A stretch of DNA of 64,000 bases, taken from positions 2,232,001-2,296,000 of the forward strand of contig JAEILZ010000006.1 in assembly GCA_018873225.1 (NCBI GenBank), in the 5' to 3' direction. Shown piece after piece: positions 46,589 through 56,769 of this stretch; within the stretch, counting starts at the first letter, position 1, and the number at the start of each line of letters is the position of its first letter. Both the position numbers and the translations under genes were made by a program. The notes under the pieces are model-generated. The model saw only the letters and a list, made by a program, of their open reading frames with translations. It was not told the DNA's origin and searched no databases. The DNA comes from [Phialemoniopsis] sp. UDSM-2020 (taxonomy: Eukaryota > Ascomycota > Sordariomycetes > Thyridiales > Thyridiaceae).

Positions 46589-48987
46589 ATGAAGTTCCGT
46601 GATGGCATGTGGATGACGGCCGAGGGCATGAGCGTGCAGCATGCCGAGGAGGTTTACGACATCAGAGAGACCGAGCGAGGTCTGAGTTTGCTATGTCCCA
46701 CCAAGCGTATCATGAAGCGAGGTGACACGCTGAACACAGCTACCTTGACCATTGTAAAGCATATCCTCAATTGTACACGCCGTGGAACACCTTACTGACT
46801 GCCCTGCAGGAACTCGAAGCTGAGATCGATGGTGTCATCTCAGTTCAGGCCACCCACTGGGATGGTGCCGTCAACAGGGGGCCGCACTTTGACCTGTATC
46901 CCGATGGAAAGCCTGCCGTCAAGCCGCAGGTATCCAGGAGTGAGCAAGGGACCACCTTGAGCTCCGGCTCGCTCTCCGCCATCGTTCACTCGGATGAACA
47001 CACCTTCAACATCGGCTTCCACGCCGCCGATGGCTCTAAGCGACTGACCTCGATGGCCAGCCGGAGTGTGGGCTTTGCCGTGAACCCGCCCCCTTCCTCC
47101 GAGCTGGCGGTCGGCGACATGAGGGACTTCAAGCACTTCATCTTCACACAGACCAGCTTGGCCGTCGGCGAGACGGTCCACGGCCTCGGCGAGAGGTTTG
47201 GCCCCTTCAACAAACTCGGCCAGTCGGTCAAGCTGTGGAATGCCGACGGCGGTACCTCCAGCGACCAGGCCTACAAGAACGTCTCCTTCTGGCTCAGCTC
47301 TCGCGGCTACGGTGTCTTCATCGACAACCCGGGCAAGGTCGAGCTCGAAGTCGGCAGCGAGCGCACCAACCGCGTCCAGACCAGCGTCCAGGGCCAGCGC
47401 CTCAAGTGGTACCTGATCTACGGCAAGAACCCCAAGGAGATCCTGCAAAGGTACTCCATCCTGACGGGTAAGCCCGGCAAGGTCCCCAGCTGGAGCTTCG
47501 GTCTGTGGCTCAGCACCAGCTTCACTACCGACTACGACGAGGCCACCGTCAGCTCCTTCCTCGAGGGCATGCGCGACCGCAACACCCCCGTCGACGTCTT
47601 CCACTACGACTGCTTCTGGATGAAGGCCTTCACCTGGACCGACTTCGTCTTCGACTCGGAGAAGTTCCCAGACCCCAAGGGCTCCATCTCGCGCCTCAAG
47701 AAGGCCGGCCTCTGCAAGAAGGTCTGCGTCTGGATCAACCCCTACATCGCCCAGCACGGCGCCGCCTTCCGCGAGGCCGCCGACAAGGGCTACCTCGTCA
47801 AGCGCAAGAACGGCGACGTCTTCCAGTGGGACATGTGGCAGGCCGGCATGGGCCTCGTCGACTTCACCAACCCGGACGCCTGCGCCTGGTACGCCAAGTG
47901 CCTCAACGGCCTCTTCGACCAGGGCGTCGACGCCATCAAGACCGACTTTGGCGAGCGCATCCCCAGCCGCGACGTCGTCTGGCACGACGCCGAGGCCGAC
48001 CCGGAGAAGATGCACAACTACTACGCCTTCCTGTACAACAAGGTCGTCTACGAGGCGCTGCAGAAGCGCTACGGCGACGACCAGGCCGTCCTCTACGCGC
48101 GCGCGGGCTGCGCCGGCACTCAGCGCTTTCCCGTCACCTGGGGCGGCGACTGCGAGTCCACCCCCGAGGCCATGGCCGAGTCGGTCCGCGGCGGCCTGTC
48201 GCTCGGCCTCTCGGGCTTCGCCTACTGGTCCGTCGACATTGGCGGCTTCGAGGGCTACCCGCCGCCCTGGATCTACAAGCGCTGGGTCGCCTTCGGCCTG
48301 CTGTGCTCGCACTCGCGCCTGCACGGCAGCCGCTCGTACCGCGTGCCGTGGACCATCGACGACGACGACAAGACGGAGGAGGGCTGCAGCCGCACGCTGG
48401 CCAGGTGGACCGCGCTCAAGAACCGCCTCATGCCGTACCTCTTCGCGCAGAGCGCCGCGTCGGCCGCCGCGGGCCTGCCGCTGTCCCTGCGCGCCATGTG
48501 CATCGAGTTCCCCGAGGACCAGACGTCGTGGTACCTCGACCGCCAGTTCATGGTCGGCGACAGCCTGCTCGCGGCGCCCATCTTTGACGAGTCGGGCGAG
48601 GTCGAGTTCTACCTGCCCAAGGGTACCTGGACGTCGTATTTCACGGGCGAGGTGCGCTCGGGGCCGGGCTGGTTCCGCGAGAGGCACGGCTTCGGCACGC
48701 TGCCGCTGTACGTGCGGGAGAACACGGTGCTGGTGCTCGGCAAGGAGGGCGTGTCCGGAGGCGCCGTGTATGACTACGCGGCCGATGTCGAGGTCGCGCT
48801 GTACCAGGTGCGCGAGGGCGCGGCGGCGACGCTGGTGAGCGAGGGCGGCGAGGAGCTTGGCCGCATCGAGGTCGGCAAGGACGGCAAGGTTCAGGGCACC
48901 GAGATCCTCAAGGGCGCGTGGAGCGTCAGCGAGAAGGGGCGCAAGGTCGATGCTGCTGCTGCCAAGGGAATCGAGTCGTTGGAGTAA
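46589..48987 (+). CDS. GH31 alpha-xylosidase (YicI type)
   Basis: Exons 46589-46753 and 46810-48987 give 780 aa; the 56-nt intron has a CTGAC branch site. The catalytic nucleophile is Asp434 in KTDFGERIP, the form found in YicI-type alpha-xylosidases rather than the WIDMNE of alpha-glucosidases. The acid/base is Asp502 in TWGGDCEST. Other family blocks: GLGERFGPFNK, FGLWLSTSF, VDVFHYDCFWM, WINPYIAQ and YWSVDIGGFEG. It releases alpha-linked xylose, for example from xyloglucan oligosaccharides. No signal peptide is visible, so it is probably intracellular. Codon use is extremely GC-ending over most of exon 2, which creates a spurious long antisense ORF. It is convergent with dac1, 395 bp away. 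Confidence 0.94.
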
Positions 48988-49382
48988 AGACTGTTTTTGA
49001 CGCGAGGAAATAACATGTCGTGTTGTGATTCTCGGTGATGACATGGGAATTCCTCAAAATATGGCTAGGATAGACTACTATCAATAATCCTCATTTCCAT
49101 ATGAGTTCAAGGATTCTGAGGTGCTTACTTTCATCTGATGGTATGTTTGAGACTTCGCCGGTGAAATTCATGGCTAAGAACGCTCATACACGCTTGATTC
49201 TTTGCCAATGCCATCGTCACGGGAGGTGCTTGTCGTTGTGGTCATGCAAGTTTCATTAGTTCTATAGGATGAAGCCCATACCGTTCGCCTTTGCCTATAA
49301 TTTTCCAGTACGCAAACAATCTAAATGCCGTTCACTGTCTGTGGGTATATGATCTAAATCTCTCTTGGTCTCTTTCTCATGC
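48988..49382. other. Convergent intergenic region (alpha-xylosidase / dac1)
   Basis: 395 bp with both 3' UTRs expected; AT-richer than the flanking genes. Nothing else seen. Confidence 0.6.
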
Positions 49383-50820
49383 TTAGAATTCGTAGTCGCC
49401 TCGCTGTGACACCTTGGTGCCAAACTTCCAAACCTCTTCAATGACGAGGGGCGTGCCGGACTCGTCGTTGTCCGAGAGGATAACGAGGTCCGCATCGGCG
49501 CCGGCGTCGAGCGAGCCCTTGATGCCCTGGACGCCGAGCATGGCTGCCGGAGTGGCAGTCACGGACTTGAGGGCGGCCGAGATGCTCGTTCCAGTCCACT
49601 TGATAAAGTTGTTGACGCACTCGATTAGCGTGATGGTGCTAGAATTAAAATGTCAGCAGTTGCCAGACAGTACAGACTGCATTTGCGAACGACTTACCTG
49701 CCAGCAATAGTCTCCGAGTTCTCGAGCAGTAGAACAGTCCCCTTCTTGACAAGGTTGTTCTGCTCGTCGCCGTTGGTCCAGGTATACGTACCATCGGGCA
49801 CACCGACCAGGTGCATGGCATCTGTCACCAAGATAAATCCGTCCGGGTGAGCGTTGAACGCAATCTTGCTAGTCGTAGGATGAAGATGGATGCCGTCGGA
49901 GATGATGCCAAAGTACGGCCGCGGCAGGCTCTCGGCGTTACCTAGAACACCAAAGATGCCGGGGTTGCGGTGGTGCAGGGGCCGCATGGCGTTGAAGAGA
50001 TGTGTGATCATGGTCGCACCCTGGCCGACAGCCGCCGAGGCCTGCTCGTACGTTGCTTCCGAGTGTCCGATAGAGTAGATGATACCCCTCGAGGTCAGCT
50101 CCGGGATCAACTTTGTCATCTCCCCGACCTCGGGCGCCGCCGTGATCATCTTCACCGGCATAGGCCCGTCAGTCGCGCCAGGTGTGATGTTCTCCGCGCC
50201 GTAAATCGTCTCGAGATCGTCCCAGCTGTACGCCTCCTGCATGATGTTGACATTGTGTACACCATGCTTGCCGGGGCTGAGGAAAGGACCTTCAACATGC
50301 GCGCCTAATGATTCGGCACCATCTTCTGATATACGCAGATGTCCCGACGGACCGAGGAACGGCAGGACCTAGTAGGGACCATGTTAGTGAACTCTGTACC
50401 GCGTATTGCAAAACCCCGTCAGCTCTCCAGGGGACTAACACTGTGATAAAGCTCCTTTGTTTGACTGGTAACAGTGGGGATATAGGAAGTTACTCCGGTC
50501 TGGACTAATTTCCTGTTCAGGTCCCTCAACTTTTTGCCATACTGTGACATGTCGTCAAATTTTGTCGAGAAGTTGAAGCCGAAAGCGCCGTTCAGCTGGC
50601 ATTCGATGAAGCCAGGGGCGATTAGACGGCCACCAAGGTCAATGGTCTCGTCTGGGAGGATGAGCTCATCGTAGAAGGCCGTTTGGCTTTGGATGACCTT
50701 GCCAGTGATGGAGCTAATCCACAGATCCTCCTTAACGACCTGATCGCCACGAACTAGGCGGCAGTTGGTAAACTTGGTGATGCCATTCTTGGCCCTGGGC
50801 TGGGGGATGGCAGACGGCAT
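49383..50820 (-). CDS. dac1: N-acetylglucosamine-6-phosphate deacetylase
   Basis: Exons 50820-50440, 50368-49698 and 49638-49383 give 435 aa. Amidohydrolase metal and catalytic residues: Glu153 in GAHVEGPF, His229 in SIGHSEATYEQ, His250 in THLFNAM and catalytic Asp310 in LVTDAM. The N-terminal APGFIECQLNGAFG and the SDGIHLHP loop are also diagnostic. It converts GlcNAc-6-P to GlcN-6-P and acetate in the cytosol, the committed step of chitin-sugar use. Introns are 50369-50439 (donor GTTAGT, CTAAC branch) and 49639-49697 (CTGAC branch). The ATG at 50820 is preferred over the upstream MIAI extension. It is divergent from nag3 across 1.5 kb, within an apparent GlcNAc catabolic cluster. Confidence 0.94.
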
Positions 50821-52299
50821 GATTGCTATCACGGTGGACGAATGGGAATATTGTTGCTTGTGGGTTTGATTTCGAGGACTCTAGTCCTTTCTGTCCGGGT
50901 TTGACGCTCCATGAGAGGAAGTATAAAGCACAGAACGGGCCGGCAGGAGTAGCTTATACGTAACTTTGATACTAACCTTCCTTGCGGGCTCGGAAGCATG
51001 TCACTCGGAACCGGACCCTGTGCTAGTCTGGTGCTTTGGACCTACGAATTCTGGGCCTGAGTCGCCGCATGGGCAAAACCAGTGGCAGCTTAGTGAGGTA
51101 ACAAGCCCACCACGGTGATATCACTGGCGAGCAGATTGCCGGCCGCGGTCTCCGGAGGGGTGGATGGGTATACAGTATGGCACAGTGTAGCGAAAGGCCG
51201 AGAGCAGTCCGGTGCTTTGTCCACGACAAGTCCTCCGGGGTTGGGCCAGTGGAGCGGGCACATGCCCACCTAACGCTGTCACATTCGTCCATTTGCCATT
51301 CTAGAAGGGCGTTTGGTATCGCGAAGGAGGTGCGCTAGAAGATGCGATCCAGCTTTGTTATCCCAGGCAAGCGTGCAGAGAGCAACATGGGTCAGTTGTT
51401 GTTGGTTCTGCCCGTAACCTTGCCCGATCTCCCGATCACCTCTGGACCACATTGACACAATGGGGCATAATGGTTCTGTAAATTTGCCTGCATTTCTTGC
51501 TGTTGCCCCGCTGGGCGAGAGGCTCTCACAGAGCGCCACAGGGAACATGACATTGTCTCCAGATAAAGTACCTAGGTAGTTGGCATGTCACACATAAAGA
51601 GGGTTGTAAACGGCGATGCTGCAAGATGTAACGTTGCTGAATTGGCTTAGGTACTTCTTGGGCCTCGGTCTCTGCTCTCACCAGTTTGGGGCAAGCCCCA
51701 GCGGCCCCGCCTCTGATCACAGTAGGCCAATTAGACCAGCCAACCTTAATCCTCTGGGTAAGCCAATCAGACGCTTTACTGGAGAAGAGGGACCTCCTTC
51801 CTCTTCCAGCTCCCTCAGTCTTAGTCAGCCCCCGGGTTACTGCTTTGGTCAAGCGACCAACCACGCATGCGCTTGCTATCCCGTCGCACTACGAGACGCA
51901 TGCTGGAATTGCCTGCCGCTCCGACATCTGGTCAACGTCTGATGAGACTGGATCATATCAATCAATTGATCATCTCTACTCTCAACTGGCCCCCACCTCG
52001 CCGGCCCGGGATCAACGCCGGCTCTTGTGCCCTGCCTTGCTAAAGGTTGCCGTCTAACGCTGCCGTCTGGGAGGTACTAGCTATCCTTGTTCCTCTCTGC
52101 GAGCCTCGTCCTGCCTAGCCTCGTGTTCTGTACTCCGGCGTTGTGTTCCTCGCCAGGCTACTCCTCCAGCCACGCCGGCTTCCGAACCCTGTGCGAGGAA
52201 TGTCTCCCTCATAGGCCGTCTTGCTAGACTGCACAACACTGCCTGGGTAGTGGTTCGTCCTTACGCATAACCAACTTCCAGCCCCATATCTTGTTCAAT
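50821..52299. promoter_or_regulatory. Divergent dac1-nag3 promoter region
   Basis: 1.48 kb between divergent starts. It contains the TACCTAGGTA palindrome (51569-51578) and a near match to the NDT80 element, GACACAATG, around 51454-51462. Coordinated control of both genes from this region is inferred. No gene supported. Confidence 0.5.
51569..51578. promoter_or_regulatory. TACCTAGGTA palindrome
   Basis: Third exact copy in the window, inside the dac1-nag3 divergent promoter. Confidence 0.4.
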
Positions 52300-55200
52300 A
52301 TGGCGAAATCAGAAGCCGAACTGGACCCACTATGGCATGACCTCAACTGGTACGTATCACGGAACTCTCATACTCTCTCGCCCGGTAGTCAGCTCGACCG
52401 TGCCCGGGAACCGGGAAAGGCCCCACGTTCGGGAGTGCGCCGTACTGTTGCACCGGTTCTAACAGTCGTGTCAATGTAGGGCTGTTGGCCAGATGTTGAT
52501 AATGGGATGGGATGGTCATGAAGTCACACCACAGATCCGTAATCTGATTGAGGAACACCATCTCGGGTCAATATTGTTGACAGCCAAAAACTTAAAGTGT
52601 AAGTCTTCCTCGCTACTGGATGGGCTAGGTCTCCGGTAGAGGACTTCTCTCCATCTGCTCTGTGCTGACCCCGCTCCAGCTGCCCACGAGACCGCCAAAC
52701 TAGTCCAGGAGTTGCAGACCATTGCTCACCAAGCTGGGCACCCTCAACCCTTGCTTATTGCAGTAGATCAGGAGAATGGCGGTGTCAACAGTCTGTTTGA
52801 TGAGGACTACATCTGCCAGTTCCCAAGCGCCATGGGCGTGGCTGCTGCTGGAAGTCCAGAACTGGCATATAGCATTGCCAAGTCCACCGCCACCGAAATT
52901 GGAGCAGTCGGTGTCAATATGATACTGGGTCCCGTTTTGGATGTTCTCACCAATGCTCGTTATCAACCTCTCGGCGTACGAGCTACCGGCGACGATCCCC
53001 AGGAGGTCTCGCAATACAGTATCGCGGCCATTAATGGGTACAAAGATGCTGGCCTAGCCACTTGCGGCAAGCATTTCCCATCCTACGGAAATCTGGACTT
53101 CCTGGGTTCAAGCCTCGATGTCCCCATTGTCACGCAGACTCTCGAGGAGCTCAGCCTGAGTGCGTTGGTGCCTTTCAGGAATGCTATCAACACCGGCCGT
53201 TTGGACGGTGTTTTTGTTGGGGGAGCTGGTATCACCAACCCGTCTATGAATGTTAACCATGCTTGTCTCTCGGATCAGGTCGTTGATGACCTGCTCAGGA
53301 ACGAGCTTGGGTTCAAAGGCGTAGCAATCTCAGAATGCCTTGAAATGGAAGCGCTGAGCCATGAGATCGGGGTCAAAGGTGGTACTGTCATGGCAGTAGA
53401 AGCAGGCTGCGATCTTGTGCTTCTCTGTCGTGCTTATGATATCCAATTGGAGGCAATCGCAGGTCTCAAACTGGGAGTCGAAAACGGCATTATCCCCATG
53501 TCGAGACTGCACACCTCGATCCAGCGAGTTCAGCGATTGAAAAACTGCTGCACTTCTTGGGCCAAAGCACTCAACCCCCCCGATATCTCTCTCCTCTCCA
53601 AGATTCACCCCAGCCACCTCGCGCTTTCTCGAAAAGCGTACGATGACTCTATCACCGTCATGCGAGACAAGGACAAGTTACTCCCTCTCTCCCGGTCGAT
53701 GCATCAGGAAGAGGAGCTGCTGCTGCTCACTCCTCTTGTGAAGCCACTCCCTGCCTCCACCGCAACCAAATCCCTGAATGAGTTGAAGAATGGAAAGGAG
53801 CGCAATGTTCCGACCCTCCATGATCAATGGCAGCATCGTGACAGGAATGCTATTATGAGTGGTGAGGGTGTGTTTAGAGAACTTGGAAGGTCTTTAGCAC
53901 GCGCAAGACACGGAAAACTTTTGCACACATCCTATACGGCGAATGGTGTCAGACCAGGTATACATACAGCTCCCCCTCTACAGGCAAATTCTGCTACAGC
54001 AGCTAACCGCGTTGAATAGTTCACGAGAACCTGATCAATCGGGCTTCTTGCATTATAATCGTGACGGCTGATGCCAATCGAAACCTCTATCAGGCTGGCT
54101 TCACCAAACATGTGGCCATGATGTGCTCCATGATGCGAGCCAGCGGGCAAAAGAAATCACTTGTCGTAGTCGCCGTCAGCTCTCCTTACGATTTCGCCAT
54201 GGACAAGTCGATCGGCACCTATGTCTGCACCTTTGACTTCACGGAAGAGGCGATGCATGCGCTAGTGCGAGGCCTCTTCAGCGACAATCCGCCCCGAGGC
54301 ACGCTCCCCGGTACGCTGAGGAAAAGTAAGAAAGTGCTCAAGTCGAGGCAACAATGGCTGGTGGAAAATTACCAGCGGGATCGAGACGCCAACCCTCTTG
54401 ACAACCTTATTCATACCTTGTCACGGCCAAATGCTTCTGCCCTGCAGTTCTTGAGCTACACGAGGGCTGTCTCGTTCGAACTCTTCAATCCGAGCATCGA
54501 AGAGGCCCATTTCGTCGTACGAAACAGCAGCACACAGGCTTTGTATGGGTTTTGTGCGACATACTACACCAAGGGCGTGGGCATCATTGGCGCTATCTTC
54601 GTAGATCCGGGCAAGCGAAATGTCTCCATCGGCAGGTCATTACATCGCCGCGCTATTCGACACCTTACGCAGAAGAGGGGTGTGAAGAAGATCCAGTTGG
54701 GTACCGCCTTCCCAGGCGTATTCCCAGGCATACCGGTGGACGACGGGAACAATGTCAAACAGTGGTTTGCCAACAGTGGCTGGGATATCTCGTTCCCTAG
54801 ACGGGTGACCAACCTGGGCATCAGCAACCTCGCCTCCTGGGCGGCACCAGAGGGTCTTGCACGCCACATTGGAAGTGCAAACATCAGCTTTGATCTCATT
54901 CATGGGCTCGATAACGCCGAGAGCGTGTTGAGTCACGTAGCGACACACGCTGGTCCTGAAGCCTTCGAGCTCTATCGCTTCGCTCTACAAGAGACCAAGA
55001 CGTGCGGCGTGGTACGCGCCAAGAGCCAAGTTGACAGCCTCCTAGGAACCGTCATTATCTGCAGCCCTGGCAGCACCTTGTCCTCATATATTCCCGCGCT
55101 GCAGCCAAGTTATCGGGACGAGCTTGTGGGTGGCATTATCGCACCTGTCGTACCAACGACAGCGCAGGCAACCACGGTATTGCAAGGCCTGGCACTCATG

Positions 55201-55424
55201 GGCACGCGGCAGAACAAGGCGCACAAGTCAACACGGACTGTCCTTAGTTGGGTCGCTGACGAATCCTACGAGCCACTTCTGGCTATGCAATTTGAGGTGC
55301 TGCACGCATACGAGGAGCTTACGAACTCTCCCGACAATGTAAGTCTGTTCTCCAAGCGTCCTCATTCAATCCCTTGTCCTATATAGATGAGCTGATTTGC
55401 TTGCGATAGTGGGTGGATATATGA
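52300..55424 (+). CDS. nag3: GH3 beta-N-acetylglucosaminidase fused to a GNAT-like domain
   Basis: Five exons (52300-52349, 52480-52598, 52680-53957, 54020-55338, 55410-55424) give 926 aa. The N-terminal half is a NagZ-like GH3 barrel: GQMLIMGWDG, LLIAVDQENGGVN, KHFPSYGNLDFLGSSLD (Lys187-His188) and ISECLEMEAL. The C-terminal half carries a GCN5-type acetyltransferase-like fold, roughly residues 630-720, with the acetyl-CoA loop GKRNVSIGRSL. Fungal enzymes with this two-domain layout release GlcNAc from oligosaccharides. There is no signal peptide, so an intracellular role is likely. The last exon is only 15 nt (NWVDI-like end after PDN); reading through would instead stop at 55386. Intron branch sites are CTAAC, CTGAC, CTAAC and CTGAT. 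It is divergent from dac1 and followed by the NDT80-like gene. Confidence 0.9.
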
Positions 55425-56769
55425 TGAACTGTGGTATTTCGTGATATCGAAAGGCGTCTGATTAAGCCTTTGGCGAGCAGGCCCTCGGTGAACTCGGTTT
55501 TGGCTTATGGGATTTCTCAATCTCGAAGGAATGAAAAGAAGATCGTCGTTCGGCTGGGTTGCAGATCGGCCTGCCTGGTTTGTTTCTGATCTATTTTTGT
55601 CAAAGCGAATACCGGTCGTACCTATTGGGCAATTCTGTTATCTCTCTTATTTTAGCTTTATCTTGCAGATACCTTGTGGGCCCCGGTTTGGCTGTTCATC
55701 AATCAATCCAATCATCAAAAGCTTGATGGCTGACATGACTACGATAAAAGGAAGTCTGATTCATGAGGTCATGTTTGGGCGACAATTAAAGTAACTATCG
55801 GGTGTGGAAGAGGACTATCCCACTTCAAGAGCTTCAAGCCCCTCTGTAGACTAGCTAGTGCTTCTGCGGCTTCCAGGGTTCCTGGAAGAAGCCGCCTGGG
55901 CATGAATGCCAGGAAATGAATGGCGGCGGATTTGAGAGCCACATTGTGGAAATATCCATCAGTTCCGACCCATGTGAAGAAAAGACCCCGCGAGCCCACA
56001 GAACGGGCTGCCCTTTTCAGCGGACCTAAGGGGTGCTAAGGTACGCTTGGCAGTGGCATCGGCACCACTAGACGTGGTAGGATCCCTAATGATCACCCTA
56101 ACGAGCCACTAAGCCGCTAGAGCGAGCCCTCTTGTCGGCGTTATTACCCCAGCTTTTTTTTTGTGTTCTCGATGGTTCATCTGGCAAGTCTGGCTGGCTT
56201 CTGCCGCCCGCCGCATGGATTGAACCCCCCATAAGCCCACCCCCCCAGAGACAAGAGACAGAAAGACCCCGGCTTCGGCCAATCGACGGACAGAAGGGTG
56301 GAAGGGCAGACGGGAAGATTCACTCAGCAACCAATTATCGCTATCTGGTGCTGCACCCTGGTGGGATACAGATTCCTTTTAGGTACAAGGGCCATAAACG
56401 GCCGAGTCGGGTCCTGGTCCTTTCGCCGCCGACATCCTCGCAATCTCTCAATCTCTCCGCACGAGACCAGCCCAGACCAGACCACACACCACACTCACAC
56501 ACACATACACACCACCACCATACTACTCGACGCATACCTCACGCCTTGCGTCTCTAGAGCATCCTTCCCGCCTCCATTGAGCAACTGCTTCGGCTATACT
56601 TCTTCAGAGACACACGCGACGATCAGATTGACAGCTGTAAATCAATTGCGACAGGGCACGACACTGCATAACGACCGTCATCTTACTCCTTCATAGCAGG
56701 ACAGTCAATCTTTCCGAGCGTGCGACAAGGGCCGCGGGCGCAAGGCGAGGCGCACCCAAGGATGAGAAG
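55425..56769. promoter_or_regulatory. nag3 3' flank and ron1 promoter/leader
   Basis: 1.35 kb. It contains a T9 tract running into TTTTGTGTT (56159-56167), whose reverse complement AACACAAAA holds the NDT80 core CACAAAA. The distal part is an AC-rich probable 5' UTR (CACACA runs near 56490-56515). No gene supported. Confidence 0.5.

Noticed and set aside
46840..49044. 734-aa ORF antisense to the alpha-xylosidase
   Set aside because: An artefact of strong GC-ending codon bias on the plus strand. The sequence is low-complexity Leu/Val/Ala/Asp/Glu without motifs, and the plus strand is a clear GH31.
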